This document shows, piece after piece, positions 8,516-17,895 of a stretch of DNA of 64,000 nucleotides. Numbering within the stretch: position 1 is the first letter of the stretch; the number at the start of each line of letters is the position of its first letter. The position numbers and the translations under genes are program-made. The DNA comes from Janibacter massiliensis (GTDB lineage Bacteria > Actinomycetota > Actinomycetes > Actinomycetales > Dermatophilaceae), in the NCBI RefSeq assembly GCF_900289115.1, contig NZ_LT985196.1, positions 1 through 64,000 on the forward strand, given 5' to 3'. Under the pieces are notes generated by a model. The model ran no database searches. It was not told the origin of the DNA and saw only the letters and a program-made list of their open reading frames with translations.

Positions 8516-9433
8516 GTGAGCCACGAGTACGTCCCCCACCACAGCGCGGAGCCCGAGACGACGGTGCTTGCCCCGGCCGGGCCCGAGACGACAACGACCC
8601 TCCCGCCCGTCTCCGAGCCGGATACCGCCAGCCGTCGCCGGGTCGTCGACGGCACCGGGCTCGCCACCCTCGAGGGCCGCGACGTGTCCGCGTGGTTCGG
8701 CTCGCGCAAGGTCCTCGACCGGGTCAGCCTGACCATGCACGCCGGCGAGATCACCGCCCTCATCGGCCCGTCCGGCTGCGGCAAGTCCACCTTCCTCCGG
8801 ATCCTCAACCGGATGCACGAGCTCGTCCCCTCGGCCCAGCTCGCCGGTGAGGTCCTCCTCGACGGGGAGGACATCTACGCCCCGCAGAAGAAGCTCATCG
8901 ACGCGCGCCGTCAGATCGGCATGGTGTTCCAGAAGCCGAACCCGTTCCCGGCGATGTCGATCAAGGACAACGTCCTCGCCGGGCTCAAGCTCACCGGTAC
9001 GAAGGCGTCGCGGGCGACGAAGAACGACCTCGTCGAGCAGTGCCTGACCCGCGCAGGTCTGTGGACGGAGGTCCGTGACCGCCTCGACGCCCCCGGCGGT
9101 GGCCTCTCCGGTGGTCAGCAGCAGCGGCTGTGCATCGCCCGCTCGCTCGCGATCAAGCCCCGCGTCCTCCTCATGGACGAGCCCTGCTCCGCGCTCGACC
9201 CCACCTCGACGCGCGTCATCGAGGAGACGATGCTCGAGCTGGCGCAGGAGGTGACGATCGTCATCGTCACGCACAACATGCAGCAGGCCGCCCGCGTCTC
9301 GGACAGGTGCGCGTTCTTCCTCGCGGCCCAGGGGACGCCCGGCGTCATCGTCGAGCACGGGGACACGACGTCCATGTTCGACAACCCGCAGGACCCGCGC
9401 ACCTACGACTACGTCAACGGACGCTTCGGCTGA
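8516..9433 (+). CDS. pstB: Phosphate ABC transporter ATP-binding protein PstB
   Basis: Cytoplasmic ATPase that powers phosphate uptake through PstA/PstC. Walker [10 protein letters not shown] is at residues 84-92, the signature LSGGQQQRL near 197, Walker B LLMDEP with the PstB hallmark CSALDPTST near 220, and the switch THN near 251. At 305 residues it exceeds the usual 250, because of an N-terminal extension of about 45 residues rich in Pro, Thr and Glu. Start GTG 8516 is preceded by CAGGA at good spacing; the frame remains open to 8435, inside the hairpin. Only 4 bases separate it from the next gene. Confidence 0.93.
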   Translation: MSHEYVPHHSAEPETTVLAPAGPETTTTLPPVSEPDTASRRRVVDGTGLATLEGRDVSAWFGSRKVLDRVSLTMHAGEITALIGPSGCGKSTFLRILNRMHELVPSAQLAGEVLLDGEDIYAPQKKLIDARRQIGMVFQKPNPFPAMSIKDNVLAGLKLTGTKASRATKNDLVEQCLTRAGLWTEVRDRLDAPGGGLSGGQQQRLCIARSLAIKPRVLLMDEPCSALDPTSTRVIEETMLELAQEVTIVIVTHNMQQAARVSDRCAFFLAAQGTPGVIVEHGDTTSMFDNPQDPRTYDYVNGRFG

Positions 9434-9437
9434 TCCC

Positions 9438-10208
9438 GTGGGCGTGGCTGGCACCGGACGGACGACGGCGCTGACGGCGGCCTTCGTCGTCGGCCCGCTC
9501 CTGGCGCTGTCCACGGCCGCCGTCGCGCTCGACCGCGACGGGACCGTCACCGGCAGCGGTGTCGTCGGCACACCTCCGGAGGGTGCGCGGGTCGTCGTCT
9601 CCCGTGCCCCCTCTGGAACGCCGGTCCGCGCGACGACGGCGGGGACCAGCGTGGAGCCGGACCCCGCGTGGGTCGCCCGGACGGCTCACGCGACGGGGAT
9701 GCCACGACCGGCCGCACGCGCGTACGGACGGGCGTCGATCGTCGTCTCCCGGGAGCAACCCGGCTGCCACGTCGGCTGGCCGACGATCGCTGGGATCGGG
9801 TCCGTCGAGTCGGACCACGGCCGTCACGACGGCGCCCGGCTGCGCGCCGACGGCCGGCCGTGGCCGCGGATCGTCGGGCCCGCGCTCGACGGGACGAACG
9901 GCACCGAGGCCATTCCGGCGAGCGCCGACTCCGAGTTCTTCCACGGGGACGACGACTGGGACCACGCCGTCGGTCCGATGCAGTTCATCCCCTCGACGTG
10001 GCGGACGTGGGGTGCCGACGGGGACGGTGACGGGCGGGCCGACCCGAACGACATCGACGACGCCGCGCTCGCGACGGCGCGCTACCTGTGCGCCGACGGA
10101 CGGGACCTGTCGACGGACTCGGGGTGGACCGACGCGGTGTTCTCGTACAACCACTCGGACGACTACGTGGCCCTCGTCAGCCGCCGTGCGCGGGCGATGA
10201 CCCGCTGA
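9438..10208 (+). CDS. MltB-like lytic murein transglycosylase, secreted or anchored
   Basis: A 256-residue protein with an N-terminal hydrophobic segment (about 11-31, signal or anchor) and a transglycosylase domain of the SLT_2/MltB type. The catalytic glutamate is probably Glu124 in GIGSVESDHG. FIPSTWRTWGADGDGDG, DPNDIDDAALATARYLC and FSYNHSDDYV are the conserved family blocks. Such enzymes cleave peptidoglycan glycan strands to 1,6-anhydromuramic ends. It starts with GTG 4 bases after pstB, so it is probably co-transcribed. Local wall opening for the bulky surface receptors is a possible link, but inferred. Confidence 0.85.
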   Translation: MGVAGTGRTTALTAAFVVGPLLALSTAAVALDRDGTVTGSGVVGTPPEGARVVVSRAPSGTPVRATTAGTSVEPDPAWVARTAHATGMPRPAARAYGRASIVVSREQPGCHVGWPTIAGIGSVESDHGRHDGARLRADGRPWPRIVGPALDGTNGTEAIPASADSEFFHGDDDWDHAVGPMQFIPSTWRTWGADGDGDGRADPNDIDDAALATARYLCADGRDLSTDSGWTDAVFSYNHSDDYVALVSRRARAMTR

Positions 10209-10244
10209 GACGACCTCCCTGTACGGCCCGGGCCGAGGCTGCGG

Positions 10245-10775
10245 TCAGAGCAGGTCGTCGGCACGCACGACCCGGGTGAGCTCGGCTTCGCCGAACCCCA
10301 GCACCGACCACGGCCCGCGGTACTCGAGGACGGCGAGCGTCGCCGGTGGACAGCCGCGGGTGAGCGCCTCGTGGGCGTCCTCGGCACCCGCGCCGTCGGC
10401 GAGCATGCTCACCGTCGACGGGAGTGTCGGGTTGTGCCCGATGACGAGGACCACCTGCGCGGACTCGTCCGCGTCCCTGATGACGTCGAGCAGGCCGTGC
10501 GCGTCTGCCCCCGGGATCCGGTCGTCGTGCCGGACCTCGGCCTCGCACTCCCCCGCGGCGGCGATCGCCTCGCACGTCTGACGGGTACGGAGCGTCGTCG
10601 AGCACAGGACGAGGTCGCAGCCGAGCCCGTGCTCGCGCAGCCACGTGCCGACGGCGCGCGCCTGAGCGCGCCCGCGGTCGGTGAGGGGGCGGTCCCGGTC
10701 GCGCATCATCGGGTCGGCCACCGCCTCGCCGTGGCGGAGGAGGAGCAGCGTTCGGTCCTCGGCGCTCGTCGTCAT
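10245..10775 (-). CDS. SixA-type histidine phosphatase
   Basis: A 176-residue phosphoglycerate-mutase-fold phosphatase. The catalytic RHG lies in LLLLRHGEAV near the N-terminus and the second histidine in VLVIGHNPT. The length and single short domain match SixA/SCO-type histidine phosphatases, which remove phosphate from protein histidines or small phosphoesters; the substrate here cannot be told. ATG 10775 is chosen because RHG motifs normally sit about 15 residues from the start. It is convergent with the transglycosylase gene (36 bases between stops) and divergent from the DUF937 gene. Confidence 0.82.
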   Translation of the reverse strand: MTTSAEDRTLLLLRHGEAVADPMMRDRDRPLTDRGRAQARAVGTWLREHGLGCDLVLCSTTLRTRQTCEAIAAAGECEAEVRHDDRIPGADAHGLLDVIRDADESAQVVLVIGHNPTLPSTVSMLADGAGAEDAHEALTRGCPPATLAVLEYRGPWSVLGFGEAELTRVVRADDLL

Positions 10776-10903
10776 GACCCCACTTTCCCCCCGACCCGGC
10801 CCCGTGGCAATGCTGCGCGCCCCGCCGCCCCGATCTCGTGGTTGGGTGGGGCCTGACCAGCCCCGACCGCGGCCCCGAGCCCGGTCCGACGAAGGAGACG
10901 CCC

Positions 10904-11479
10904 GTGTCGCAGATCGAGGAGATCCTCGCTGCCCTGCCCATCGACCAGATCGCCGCACGGGTCGGCGCGACCCCCGAGGAGACCCGGCAGGCCGCAGCGG
11001 CTGCCGTGCCCGCCCTCGTCGGTGGTCTCGAGGCCAACGCTCAGGACCCGGCTGGCGCAGCCTCCATCGCGGCCGCTCTGGGCGACCACGACGCGTCGGT
11101 CTTCGAGCAGGCCGATCTGTCCGCGGTCGACCCGGCCGACGGCGAGCGGATCGCCGGTCACATCTTCGGCGACCAGCAGGCGCAGGTCGCCCAGCAGCTC
11201 GGTGGTCTCGGCGGTGGCAACGCACTGGTGCAGAAGATCATCCCGATCATCGCGCCGATCGTCATGGCGTGGCTTGTCAAGCAGGTGACCGCGAAGGCCG
11301 GCGGGGCGCTGCCCGGCGGGCTCGGGAGCAGCCCGGCGGTCCAGGACGCCCTCACCCAGGTGCTCAGCGGCGCCCTCGGCGGCGGGCAGTCCACCCCGGC
11401 ACCGCAGCCGGGCGGGCTGAACGCCGGGTCGATCGTCACGGACGTCCTCGGCGGGCTGCTCGGCGGCGGCCGCCGCTGA
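10904..11479 (+). CDS. DUF937 (YidB-like) protein
   Basis: A 191-residue protein of unknown function with the DUF937 pattern: an N-terminal helical repeat (TPEETRQAAAAAVPALVGGL), a glycine-rich loop, a hydrophobic helix (IIPIIAPIVMAWLVKQV) and a C-terminal glycine-rich ending GGLLGGGRR. Start GTG 10904 is preceded by a strong GAAGGAG at 10891, which decides against the longer frame from 10838. The stop is followed by a 13-bp hairpin shared with the convergent dehydrogenase gene. Confidence 0.8.
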   Translation: MSQIEEILAALPIDQIAARVGATPEETRQAAAAAVPALVGGLEANAQDPAGAASIAAALGDHDASVFEQADLSAVDPADGERIAGHIFGDQQAQVAQQLGGLGGGNALVQKIIPIIAPIVMAWLVKQVTAKAGGALPGGLGSSPAVQDALTQVLSGALGGGQSTPAPQPGGLNAGSIVTDVLGGLLGGGRR

Positions 11480-11485
11480 CCGGAC

Positions 11486-11524
11486 CCTCGTGCGGCGGTC
11501 GGTCAGCCCGGCCGCCGCACGAGG
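11486..11524. terminator. Bidirectional terminator between DUF937 and dehydrogenase genes
   Basis: A perfect 13-bp inverted repeat pairs 11486-11498 with 11512-11524 around a 13-base loop. It starts 7 bases after the DUF937 stop. The stop codon of the minus-strand dehydrogenase (11503-11505) lies inside the loop, so the last codons of that gene form one arm. Confidence 0.7.
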
Positions 11525-12423
11525 TGCTCCGGCTCCCCGCCGGCGGCCAGTCGCGCGAGCTGGGAACGGATCATCGCGACCGCGCGGGGGCGGAAGGCCT
11601 CGGTGACCCCGCCGACGTGGGGGCTGACGATGACTCCGGGCGCGGACCACAGGGGGTGGTCCGCGGGCAGCGGCTCGGGATCGGTGACGTCGAGCGCGAA
11701 ACGCAGCCGGGCGGCGTGACTCAGGACCGCCTCGGTGTCGAGGACGGTCCCCCGCGCGACGTTGACGACGAGCGCGCCGTCGGGCAGCAGGGCGAGCGCG
11801 TCGGCGTCCATCAGACCGGCCGTCTCGTCCCCGCCCGGGACGACGAGGACGACGACGTCGTGCTCGGGCAGCAGGACCGTCAGCTCGTCGATCCCGTGGA
11901 CGACGTCGACGAGCTCGTCCCCACCCCGGCGGCGGGAGGCGACAGCGGTGAGCGTCACCTCGAAGGGCGCGAGGCGCCGGGCGATGCTCCGCCCGATCGA
12001 GCCGTAGCCGACGAGAAGGACCCGCCGGTCGGCCAGACCCGGCCGGAACGTGCGCGGGAGCCACTCGCCGCGGTCCTGAGCCCGGGTGTGCTCGTCGAAG
12101 CCGCGCAGGGCGGCGATGGCCAGGCCGACGGCGAGCTCGGCGGTCGCCGCGTCATGGACCCCGGCGGCGTTGCAGAGCCCCGGCCCCTCCGGGAGCACGC
12201 GGGCGACGTTCTCGTACCCGGCGGACAGCAGCTGGACCCAGCGCGCCGAGACCGTCGCCACGGCGGGCGCCGTCCGGCTCGCGTCCATGTACGGCAGGAC
12301 GACGAGATCGATGTCCTGGGTGGGCGCGGGCGCCTCGAGGTCCCACACCACCGTCGTCACCCCGTCGACGTCCCCGACCGCCTCGAGCCAGGCCCGGTCC
12401 GGGAGCGAGGCGACGACGCCCAC
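11503..12423 (-). CDS. D-isomer-specific 2-hydroxyacid dehydrogenase family protein
   Basis: A 306-residue NAD(P)-dependent oxidoreductase. It has the nucleotide-binding LVGYGSIGRSIARRL, the signature VNVARGTVLDTEAVL with the substrate-binding arginine, FALDVTDPEPLP, and the catalytic histidine in SPHVGG. The substrate (glyoxylate, hydroxypyruvate or another 2-keto acid) cannot be told. GTG 12423 starts 2 bases after the gatB stop with a GAGGG just upstream, so it is the last gene of the gatCAB operon. The long upstream open frame is a shadow of gatB. Confidence 0.85.
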   Translation of the reverse strand: MGVVASLPDRAWLEAVGDVDGVTTVVWDLEAPAPTQDIDLVVLPYMDASRTAPAVATVSARWVQLLSAGYENVARVLPEGPGLCNAAGVHDAATAELAVGLAIAALRGFDEHTRAQDRGEWLPRTFRPGLADRRVLLVGYGSIGRSIARRLAPFEVTLTAVASRRRGGDELVDVVHGIDELTVLLPEHDVVVLVVPGGDETAGLMDADALALLPDGALVVNVARGTVLDTEAVLSHAARLRFALDVTDPEPLPADHPLWSAPGVIVSPHVGGVTEAFRPRAVAMIRSQLARLAAGGEPEHLVRRPG

Positions 12424-12425
12424 GC

Positions 12426-13991
12426 TCAGCCCTCGACGCCCAGCGCGGCGAGGATGAGGGAGCGGGCCTTCCCGGCGTCCGCCTGTCCCTTCATCTCCTT
12501 CATCACCTGACCGATGAGGGCTCCGGCCGCCTGCACCTTGCCGCCGCGGATCTTCTCGGCGATGTCGGGGTTGCGCTCGATGACGGTGGTGATCGCCGCC
12601 TGGAGGGCGTCGTCGTCCTCGACGAGCTCGAGCCCGCGGGCGTCGGCGACCTGCGTCGGGGTGCCCTCGCCGTCGAGCACGCCGCCCATGACCTCGCGGG
12701 CCATCTTGTCGTTGAGCCGCCCGCTCGAGACGAGACCCTCGAGCTCGGCGATCGCACCGGGTGTGACGCCGACCTGCGTGGCGTACTCCGTCAGGGGCTG
12801 GTTCGCCTCGTTCGCCCGCCGGGCGACCTCGCCGAGCCACCACTTCTTCGCCCCCGCGGCGGTGCCGCCGGCGGCGATCGTCTCCTCGATGAGGTCGAGC
12901 GCACCGGCGTTGAGGACGTCGCGCATCTCGAGGTCGGACCAGCCGTGCTCGGCCTGGACCCGGCGCCGACGGACGGCCGGGTCCTCGGGGAGGGTGCCGC
13001 GGAGCTCCTCGACCCGCTCCGCGCTCGGGGCGACGGGGACGAGATCGGGCTCGGGGAAGTACCGGTAGTCCTCGGCGTCGGACTTCTCGCGCCCGCTCGT
13101 CGTCACCCCGGTGTCCTCGTGCCAGTGCCGCGTCTCCTGGAGGATCGACCCCCCGGAGGACAGCACCGCGGCGTGGCGGCAGATCTCGTACCGGACCGCG
13201 CGCTCGACGGAGCGGAGGCTGTTGACGTTCTTCGTCTCGGTCCGGGTGCCGAACGGGACGGCGAGCTGCTCTGCGTTGCGCGGGTCGGTCGGGTCGCCGG
13301 CCTTCGGGCGGAGCGAGACGTTCGCGTCGCAGCGCATCGAGCCCTGCTCCATCTTCACGTCCGAGACCCCCAGGGCCCGGAGCAGCTCGCGCAGTGCACC
13401 GACGTACGCCTTCGCGACCTCCGGCGCCCGCTCCCCGGCCCCGACGAGCGGCTTCGTGACGATCTCGATGAGCGGGATGCCCGCGCGGTTGTAGTCGACG
13501 AGCGAGTACTCCGCCCCGTGGATCCGGCCGGTCGAGCCGCCGACGTGGAGCGACTTGCCGGTGTCCTCCTCCATGTGGGCGCGCTCGATCTCGACCCGGT
13601 AGGTCGTGCCGTCCTCGAGCTCGACGTCGAGGTAGCCGTCGAAGGCGATCGGCTCGTCGTACTGGCTCGTCTGGAAGTTCTTCGGCATGTCCGGGTAGAA
13701 GTAGTTCTTCCGCGCGAACCGGCACCACGAGGCGATGTCGCAGTGCAGCGCGAGCCCGATCCGGATCGCCGACTCGACGGCGACCTCGTTGACGACGGGC
13801 AGCGCGCCGGGCAGCCCGAGGCAGACGGGACAGACCTGGGTGTTCGGCTCGGCGCCGAAGGTCGTCGCGCAGCCGCAGAACATCTTCGTCGCGGTGCCGA
13901 GCTCGACGTGCACCTCGAGCCCCATGACGGGGTCGTAGGAGGCGAGCGCCTCGTCGTACCCGAGGACGGCGTCGGTCGTGGTCGTGCTCAT
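12426..13991 (-). CDS. gatB: Asp-tRNA(Asn)/Glu-tRNA(Gln) amidotransferase subunit B
   Basis: A 521-residue tRNA-binding and kinase subunit of GatCAB. It phosphorylates the acyl group of misacylated Glu-tRNA(Gln) or Asp-tRNA(Asn) before amidation. Visible family blocks include [16 protein letters not shown], the CxxC-type pattern [17 protein letters not shown] near residues 38-60, and the C-terminal YqeY-like domain ([20 protein letters not shown]). Length is normal. It follows gatA by 2 bases. Confidence 0.97.
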   Translation of the reverse strand: MSTTTTDAVLGYDEALASYDPVMGLEVHVELGTATKMFCGCATTFGAEPNTQVCPVCLGLPGALPVVNEVAVESAIRIGLALHCDIASWCRFARKNYFYPDMPKNFQTSQYDEPIAFDGYLDVELEDGTTYRVEIERAHMEEDTGKSLHVGGSTGRIHGAEYSLVDYNRAGIPLIEIVTKPLVGAGERAPEVAKAYVGALRELLRALGVSDVKMEQGSMRCDANVSLRPKAGDPTDPRNAEQLAVPFGTRTETKNVNSLRSVERAVRYEICRHAAVLSSGGSILQETRHWHEDTGVTTSGREKSDAEDYRYFPEPDLVPVAPSAERVEELRGTLPEDPAVRRRRVQAEHGWSDLEMRDVLNAGALDLIEETIAAGGTAAGAKKWWLGEVARRANEANQPLTEYATQVGVTPGAIAELEGLVSSGRLNDKMAREVMGGVLDGEGTPTQVADARGLELVEDDDALQAAITTVIERNPDIAEKIRGGKVQAAGALIGQVMKEMKGQADAGKARSLILAALGVEG

Positions 13992-13993
13992 CG

Positions 13994-15508
13994 TCAGCCT
14001 CCGTGGGCGGTCAGCTCGGGGGCGCGGTCGAGGAGGGGGCCGCCCCAGCGGTCGGTCAGGGCCCGCTCGAGGGCGGCCCCGACGGTGTACAGGCGCTCGT
14101 CCTTCATCGCGGGCGCGAGGATCTGGATGCCCGCGGGCAGTCCGTCCTCGTCGGCCAGACCGCTCGGCAGGGACATCCCGGGGATGCCCGCGAGGTTCGC
14201 CGGGATCGTCGCGATGTCGTTGAGGTACATCGCCATCGGGTCGTCGAGCTTGTCGCCGAGAGGGAAGGCCGTCGTCGGCGCCGTGGGGCTGAGCAGGACG
14301 TCGACGTGCTCGAAGGCGGTCTGGAAGTCGTTCGCGATGAGCCGCCGGACCTTCTGCGCCGAGCCGTAGTACGCGTCGTAGTAGCCGGACGACAGGGCGT
14401 AGGTGCCGATGATGATGCGGCGCTTGACCTCGTCGCCGAAGCCGGCGTCGCGGCTGGCGGCCATCACCTGCTCGGCGCTCGGGGCGTCGATCCCCTGCGG
14501 CGCGACCCGCAGGCCGTAGCGCATCGCGTCGAAGCGGGCGAGGTTGCTGCTCGCCTCGCTCGGCAGGATGAGGTAGTACGCGGCGAGCGCGTGCTCGAAG
14601 CTGGGGCAGGAGACCTCGACGACCTCGGCACCGGCCTGCGTGAGGAGCTCGACCGCCTCCTCGAAGCGCGCCCGGACGCCGGGCTGGAAGCCCTCGCCGG
14701 TGAGCTCCGTGATCAGGCCGACCTTCATCCCCCGGACGTCACCCCGGCGGGCGGCCTCGACGACCGGCGGCACGGGGGCGTCGATGGACGTCGAGTCGAG
14801 CGGGTCGTGACCGCCCATGACCTCGTGCAGGAGCGCGGTGTCGAGGACGGTGCGCGCGCACGGGCCGCCCTGGTCGAGGGAGGACGCGAGGGCGATGAGC
14901 CCGTAGCGGGAGACCCCGCCGTAGGTCGGCTTCACCCCGACGGTGGCGGTGACGGCGGCGGGCTGGCGGATCGAGCCCCCGGTGTCGGTGCCGGTGGCCA
15001 GCGGCGCCTGGAAGGAGGCGAGCGCGGCCGAGGAACCGCCGCCGGAGCCGCCGGGGATGCGGGTCAGGTCCCACGGGTTGTGCGTCGCGCCGTACGCGGA
15101 GTGCTCGGTGGACGAGCCCATGGCGAACTCGTCCATGTTCACCTTGCCGAGGATCGGCATCCCGGCGTCCTTGAGGTGGCGCACGCAGGTCGCGTCGTAG
15201 GGCGGCACCCAGCCCTCGAGCATCCGGCTGCCGGCGGTCGTCGGCAGGCCCCTGGTCGCCATGACGTCCTTGACGGCGATCGGCACCCCGGCGAGGACGT
15301 GCAGGTCCTCACCCTTGGCGCGACGCTCGTCGACCTCGCGCGCGGTGGCCAGTGCGGACTCCCCCGCGACGTGGAGGTAGGCGTGGACGAGCTCGTCGAC
15401 GGCCGCGGTCCGGTCCAGGTGGGCCTGCGTCACCTCGACGGCGGAGACGTCCCCGGCGCGCAGGCGCGCGGACAGCTCGGCGGCGGTCAGGCGGGTCAGG
15501 TCGGTCAC
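13994..15508 (-). CDS. gatA: Asp-tRNA(Asn)/Glu-tRNA(Gln) amidotransferase subunit A
   Basis: A 504-residue amidase-signature subunit that releases ammonia from glutamine. The Lys-cisSer-Ser triad is visible as Lys80 (GVPIAVKD), Ser155 ([10 protein letters not shown]) and Ser179 (TGTDTGGSI). Start GTG 15508, 4 bases after the gatC stop, places the triad at the positions known for the family. Order gatC-gatA-gatB is standard for actinobacteria lacking GlnRS or AsnRS. Confidence 0.97.
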   Translation of the reverse strand: MTDLTRLTAAELSARLRAGDVSAVEVTQAHLDRTAAVDELVHAYLHVAGESALATAREVDERRAKGEDLHVLAGVPIAVKDVMATRGLPTTAGSRMLEGWVPPYDATCVRHLKDAGMPILGKVNMDEFAMGSSTEHSAYGATHNPWDLTRIPGGSGGGSSAALASFQAPLATGTDTGGSIRQPAAVTATVGVKPTYGGVSRYGLIALASSLDQGGPCARTVLDTALLHEVMGGHDPLDSTSIDAPVPPVVEAARRGDVRGMKVGLITELTGEGFQPGVRARFEEAVELLTQAGAEVVEVSCPSFEHALAAYYLILPSEASSNLARFDAMRYGLRVAPQGIDAPSAEQVMAASRDAGFGDEVKRRIIIGTYALSSGYYDAYYGSAQKVRRLIANDFQTAFEHVDVLLSPTAPTTAFPLGDKLDDPMAMYLNDIATIPANLAGIPGMSLPSGLADEDGLPAGIQILAPAMKDERLYTVGAALERALTDRWGGPLLDRAPELTAHGG

Positions 15509-15512
15509 GGGG

Positions 15513-15809
15513 TCAGTCCTCGTCCAGGATGCGGGGCACGGAGAAGCGGTCGAGGTCGCTCGCGGGCGCGCCGGCAAGGGCGTCCGCGACGTCGAGCGAG
15601 GGGCGCACGACGTCGGGGCGGGTGACGTTGACCAGCGGCATCGGGTGGCTCATCGGCTCCGCCCCGGCCAGGTCCGCGCGCTGGACCTGGGCGACGGAGT
15701 CGAGGATGACGGTGAGCTCGCCGGCGAGCGAGTCCAGCTCGGCGTCGGACAGGTCGATGCGGGCGAGGGACGCGAGGTGCGCGACGTCCGCCCGGGTGAG
15801 ATCTGACAT
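15513..15809 (-). CDS. gatC: Asp-tRNA(Asn)/Glu-tRNA(Gln) amidotransferase subunit C
   Basis: A 98-residue subunit that wraps the GatA-GatB interface. The N-terminal [20 protein letters not shown] and the C-terminal proline-containing tail ([10 protein letters not shown]) are typical. It begins 5 bases after the SRPBCC gene, suggesting one transcript SRPBCC-gatC-gatA-gatB-dehydrogenase. Confidence 0.95.
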   Translation of the reverse strand: MSDLTRADVAHLASLARIDLSDAELDSLAGELTVILDSVAQVQRADLAGAEPMSHPMPLVNVTRPDVVRPSLDVADALAGAPASDLDRFSVPRILDED

Positions 15810-15814
15810 GCGGG

Positions 15815-16312
15815 TCAGTCTAGGGAGGGCTGCTCGGCGAGCAGGCGCCGCGCCTCGGCGAGCACCACCTCGTCAGCGCACCCCTTGGCGAAGGCGGCGA
15901 TCCGCGCCCGGATCTCGCGGCCCAGGAGCCACTGCCCGATCGGCTCCGCGATCGGCCGGAGGAACCGCGGCCGGACGGTGTAGGTGTACTTCCACGACGC
16001 CTTGGCGCCCTCCCCGTCGGGCGTGAAACGCCAACCCCCGCCGAAGGTGTCGAAGAACCACGGCCCCGACTCCATCGTCATGCCGACGTTGCTCGGCGGC
16101 CGGTAGGAGACATACCGGCTGATCATCGTCGGCCCGACGCGGGCGTGGGTCTTGGTCCGCACCCCCTTGGCCGCCCGGGTGGCCCCGTCGAGGAAGTACT
16201 GGCGGCGGATGAAGGGGTCCCACCGCAACCGGACCTCGCCCGTCGTCTGGGAGACGGCGAAGGCGAGATCGGGCGGGAGCGGCACGTGGATCTCGGCCGT
16301 GACCTGGGGCAC
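15815..16312 (-). CDS. SRPBCC (START-like) lipid-binding-fold protein
   Basis: A 165-residue protein with the SRPBCC/polyketide-cyclase fold, typical of small hydrophobic-ligand binders. It opens with VTAEIHVPLPPDLAFAVSQ (beta strand then helix) and ends with the long C-terminal helix after GQWLLGREIRARIAAFAKG. The ligand and role are unknown. GTG 16312 is supported as a leaderless start: a TAGCGT -10 box ends 7 bases upstream. It precedes gatC by 5 bases and diverges from the HIT gene. Confidence 0.72.
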   Translation of the reverse strand: MPQVTAEIHVPLPPDLAFAVSQTTGEVRLRWDPFIRRQYFLDGATRAAKGVRTKTHARVGPTMISRYVSYRPPSNVGMTMESGPWFFDTFGGGWRFTPDGEGAKASWKYTYTVRPRFLRPIAEPIGQWLLGREIRARIAAFAKGCADEVVLAEARRLLAEQPSLD

Positions 16313-16319
16313 GAGGTCG

Positions 16320-16363
16320 ACGCTACCGGCGCGGTCGACGGGCGCGGCCTTCGTCCCTAGGCT
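16320..16363. promoter_or_regulatory. Back-to-back leaderless promoters, SRPBCC/gat operon and HIT gene
   Basis: On the minus strand TAGCGT (16325-16320) ends 7 bases before GTG 16312. On the plus strand TAGGCT (16358-16363) ends 7 bases before ATG 16371. Both match the actinobacterial TANNNT -10 box placed so that transcription starts at or beside the start codon. No clear -35 boxes are seen. Confidence 0.55.
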
Positions 16364-16370
16364 CGCGGGC

Positions 16371-16814
16371 ATGGCGACCGTCTTCTCCAAGATCATCGCC
16401 GGGGAGATCCCCGGCCGTTTCGTGTGGGCCGACGACGTGTGCGTCGCCTTCCTCACCATCGAGCCGATCACCGACGGGCACTGCATGGTCGTCCCGCGCG
16501 AGGAGATCGAGCAGTGGACCGACGCGTCCGAGCAGACGTGGGCGCACCTGACGTCGGTGGCGCGGACCATCGCGCTCGCGCAGCAGGCCGAGTGGGAGTG
16601 CCCGCGGGTGGGGCTGCTGCTCGAGGGCTTCCTCGTCGACCACTTGCACGTGCACACCTGGCCGGCGTTCTCGCCGGAGGACTTCGACCCGCACGCGACG
16701 AAGACCGACGTGCCCGCCGAGGAGCTCGACGCCGCCGCGCAGCGCCTGCGGCAGCGGCTCAGGGCGATGGGTCACGCCGAGCGGGTCGTCCCGGCCGGGC
16801 CGCTCGCCCGCTGA
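16371..16814 (+). CDS. HIT family hydrolase
   Basis: A 147-residue histidine-triad protein that hydrolyses nucleotide phosphoramidates or dinucleotides. The triad is His91-x-His93-x-His95 (DHLHVHTWP). The N-terminal VFSKIIAGEIPGRFVW and FLTIEPITDGHCMVVP are family blocks. It starts with a leaderless ATG. Its exact substrate is not evident. Confidence 0.9.
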   Translation: MATVFSKIIAGEIPGRFVWADDVCVAFLTIEPITDGHCMVVPREEIEQWTDASEQTWAHLTSVARTIALAQQAEWECPRVGLLLEGFLVDHLHVHTWPAFSPEDFDPHATKTDVPAEELDAAAQRLRQRLRAMGHAERVVPAGPLAR

Positions 16815-17316
16815 CCCGCGCGCAGCCGAACGTCGCCTGTTGCGCGATGGCACCGTCGACGGCCAGGTCCGTCAGCGATCCCGTCGCGGTCCTCGGGGAG
16901 TGTGCGCGAGGACCAGCTGGGCAGTGCAGCCAGGGCTAGGGCGTGTCTCTCAGTTGGCTACGCTCTGACACCGTGACGCGCGCTCGGCGGCATGTCCGTG
17001 CGGTTCACGTGGAGTGTGGGTACCAGCGGAGCACCGTGGTGCCATGAAACCAGGCGTTCGCCTCCGGGCAATTGCGGCTCGATCCAGGTCACGATCGCGA
17101 TGCGAAGCTCATCGCGGGTGGTCCAGGCATGCCGGTCCAGGCCGTTCTTCTGGAGGAGGGCGAAGAAGCTCTCCATGGCGGCGTTGTCACCGGCGGCGCG
17201 GTGTCGACGTACCGCTCGGCCGTCGCCCGGTCGATCCCGTCGGTCGCGGAGCAGCCTTCCACCGCGCGAGGTGACCCGGGGTGACAAGGGCGCGCCGCAC
17301 CCTGTTGGCTGGACCC
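16815..17316. other. Gene-poor stretch with IS remnant
   Basis: About 500 bases between the HIT gene and tpx. Apart from a short transposase relic (17078-17191, minus) it has only rambling open frames without family resemblance. Near 16940-16975 the text GGGCGTGTCTCTC resembles the ends of some actinobacterial IS elements, but no matching partner end or target duplication was found. Confidence 0.45.
17078..17191 (-). pseudogene. Decayed IS3-family transposase C-terminal fragment
   Basis: A 38-residue stretch reads like the end of an IS3-type integrase-core transposase: DNAAMESFFALLQKNGLD then TRDELRIAIVTWIE, where the glutamate of AMESFF is the last of the DDE catalytic residues. The sequence on both sides does not continue the family, so only a relic remains, between the HIT and tpx genes. 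Confidence 0.7.
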
Positions 17317-17811
17317 ATGGCAACCACCGCGCTCAAGGGCACCCCCGTCCAGACCTCCGGCGAGCTCCCGACCGTCGGCTCCAAGGCCCCGGCCTTCGAG
17401 CTCGTCGGCGAGGGCCTCTCCCCCCTCACCTCCGCCGACCTCCCCGGCCGCGTCGTCCTCAACATCTTCCCGAGCGTCGACACCGGCGTCTGCGCGCAGA
17501 GCGTGCGCACGTTCAACGAGAAGGCCGCCGGGCTCGAGAACACCACCGTCGTCAACGTGAGCCAGGACCTGCCGTTCGCGCACGCGCGCTTCTGCGCGGT
17601 CGAGGGCATCGACGCCGTGAAGGCCGGCTCGGCCTTCCGTTCCTCCTTCGGCGAGGACTACGGCGTGACGCTGCAGGACGGCCCGATGGCCGGTCTTCTC
17701 GCCCGCGCCGTCGTCGTGCTCGACGAGAACGGCGAGGTCGTGCACGCCCAGCTCGTCGACGACATCTCCACCGAGCCGGACTACGACGCCGCGATCAACG
17801 CGCTCGGCTGA
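17317..17811 (+). CDS. tpx: Thiol peroxidase (Tpx), atypical 2-Cys peroxiredoxin
   Basis: A 164-residue cytoplasmic peroxidase that reduces hydrogen and organic peroxides using thioredoxin. The peroxidatic Cys59 is in [17 protein letters not shown] and the resolving Cys93 in ARFCAVEG, the Tpx spacing. A TTGGCT -10-like box ends 6 bases before ATG 17317, so it may be leaderless. A perfect 19-bp terminator follows the stop. Confidence 0.95.
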   Translation: MATTALKGTPVQTSGELPTVGSKAPAFELVGEGLSPLTSADLPGRVVLNIFPSVDTGVCAQSVRTFNEKAAGLENTTVVNVSQDLPFAHARFCAVEGIDAVKAGSAFRSSFGEDYGVTLQDGPMAGLLARAVVVLDENGEVVHAQLVDDISTEPDYDAAINALG

Positions 17812-17823
17812 CCCGCCGTCCAG

Positions 17824-17867
17824 GCGACAGGGCGTCGTTCCCGCCGATGGGAACGACGCCCTGTCGC
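17824..17867. terminator. Perfect 19-bp terminator between tpx and the convergent gene
   Basis: 17824-17842 pairs base-for-base with 17849-17867 around a 6-base loop. It starts 12 bases after the tpx stop and 28 bases beyond the stop of the minus-strand gene, so it can serve both directions. It is the longest perfect hairpin seen in the window. Confidence 0.85.
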
Positions 17868-17895
17868 ATGTCCGGGCGGGCCGGACCCGGCGCGA

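Noticed and set aside
17187-17745. Minus-strand open frames opposite tpx as part of the transposase
   Set aside because: They read as shadows of tpx; transposase resemblance is limited to 17078-17191.
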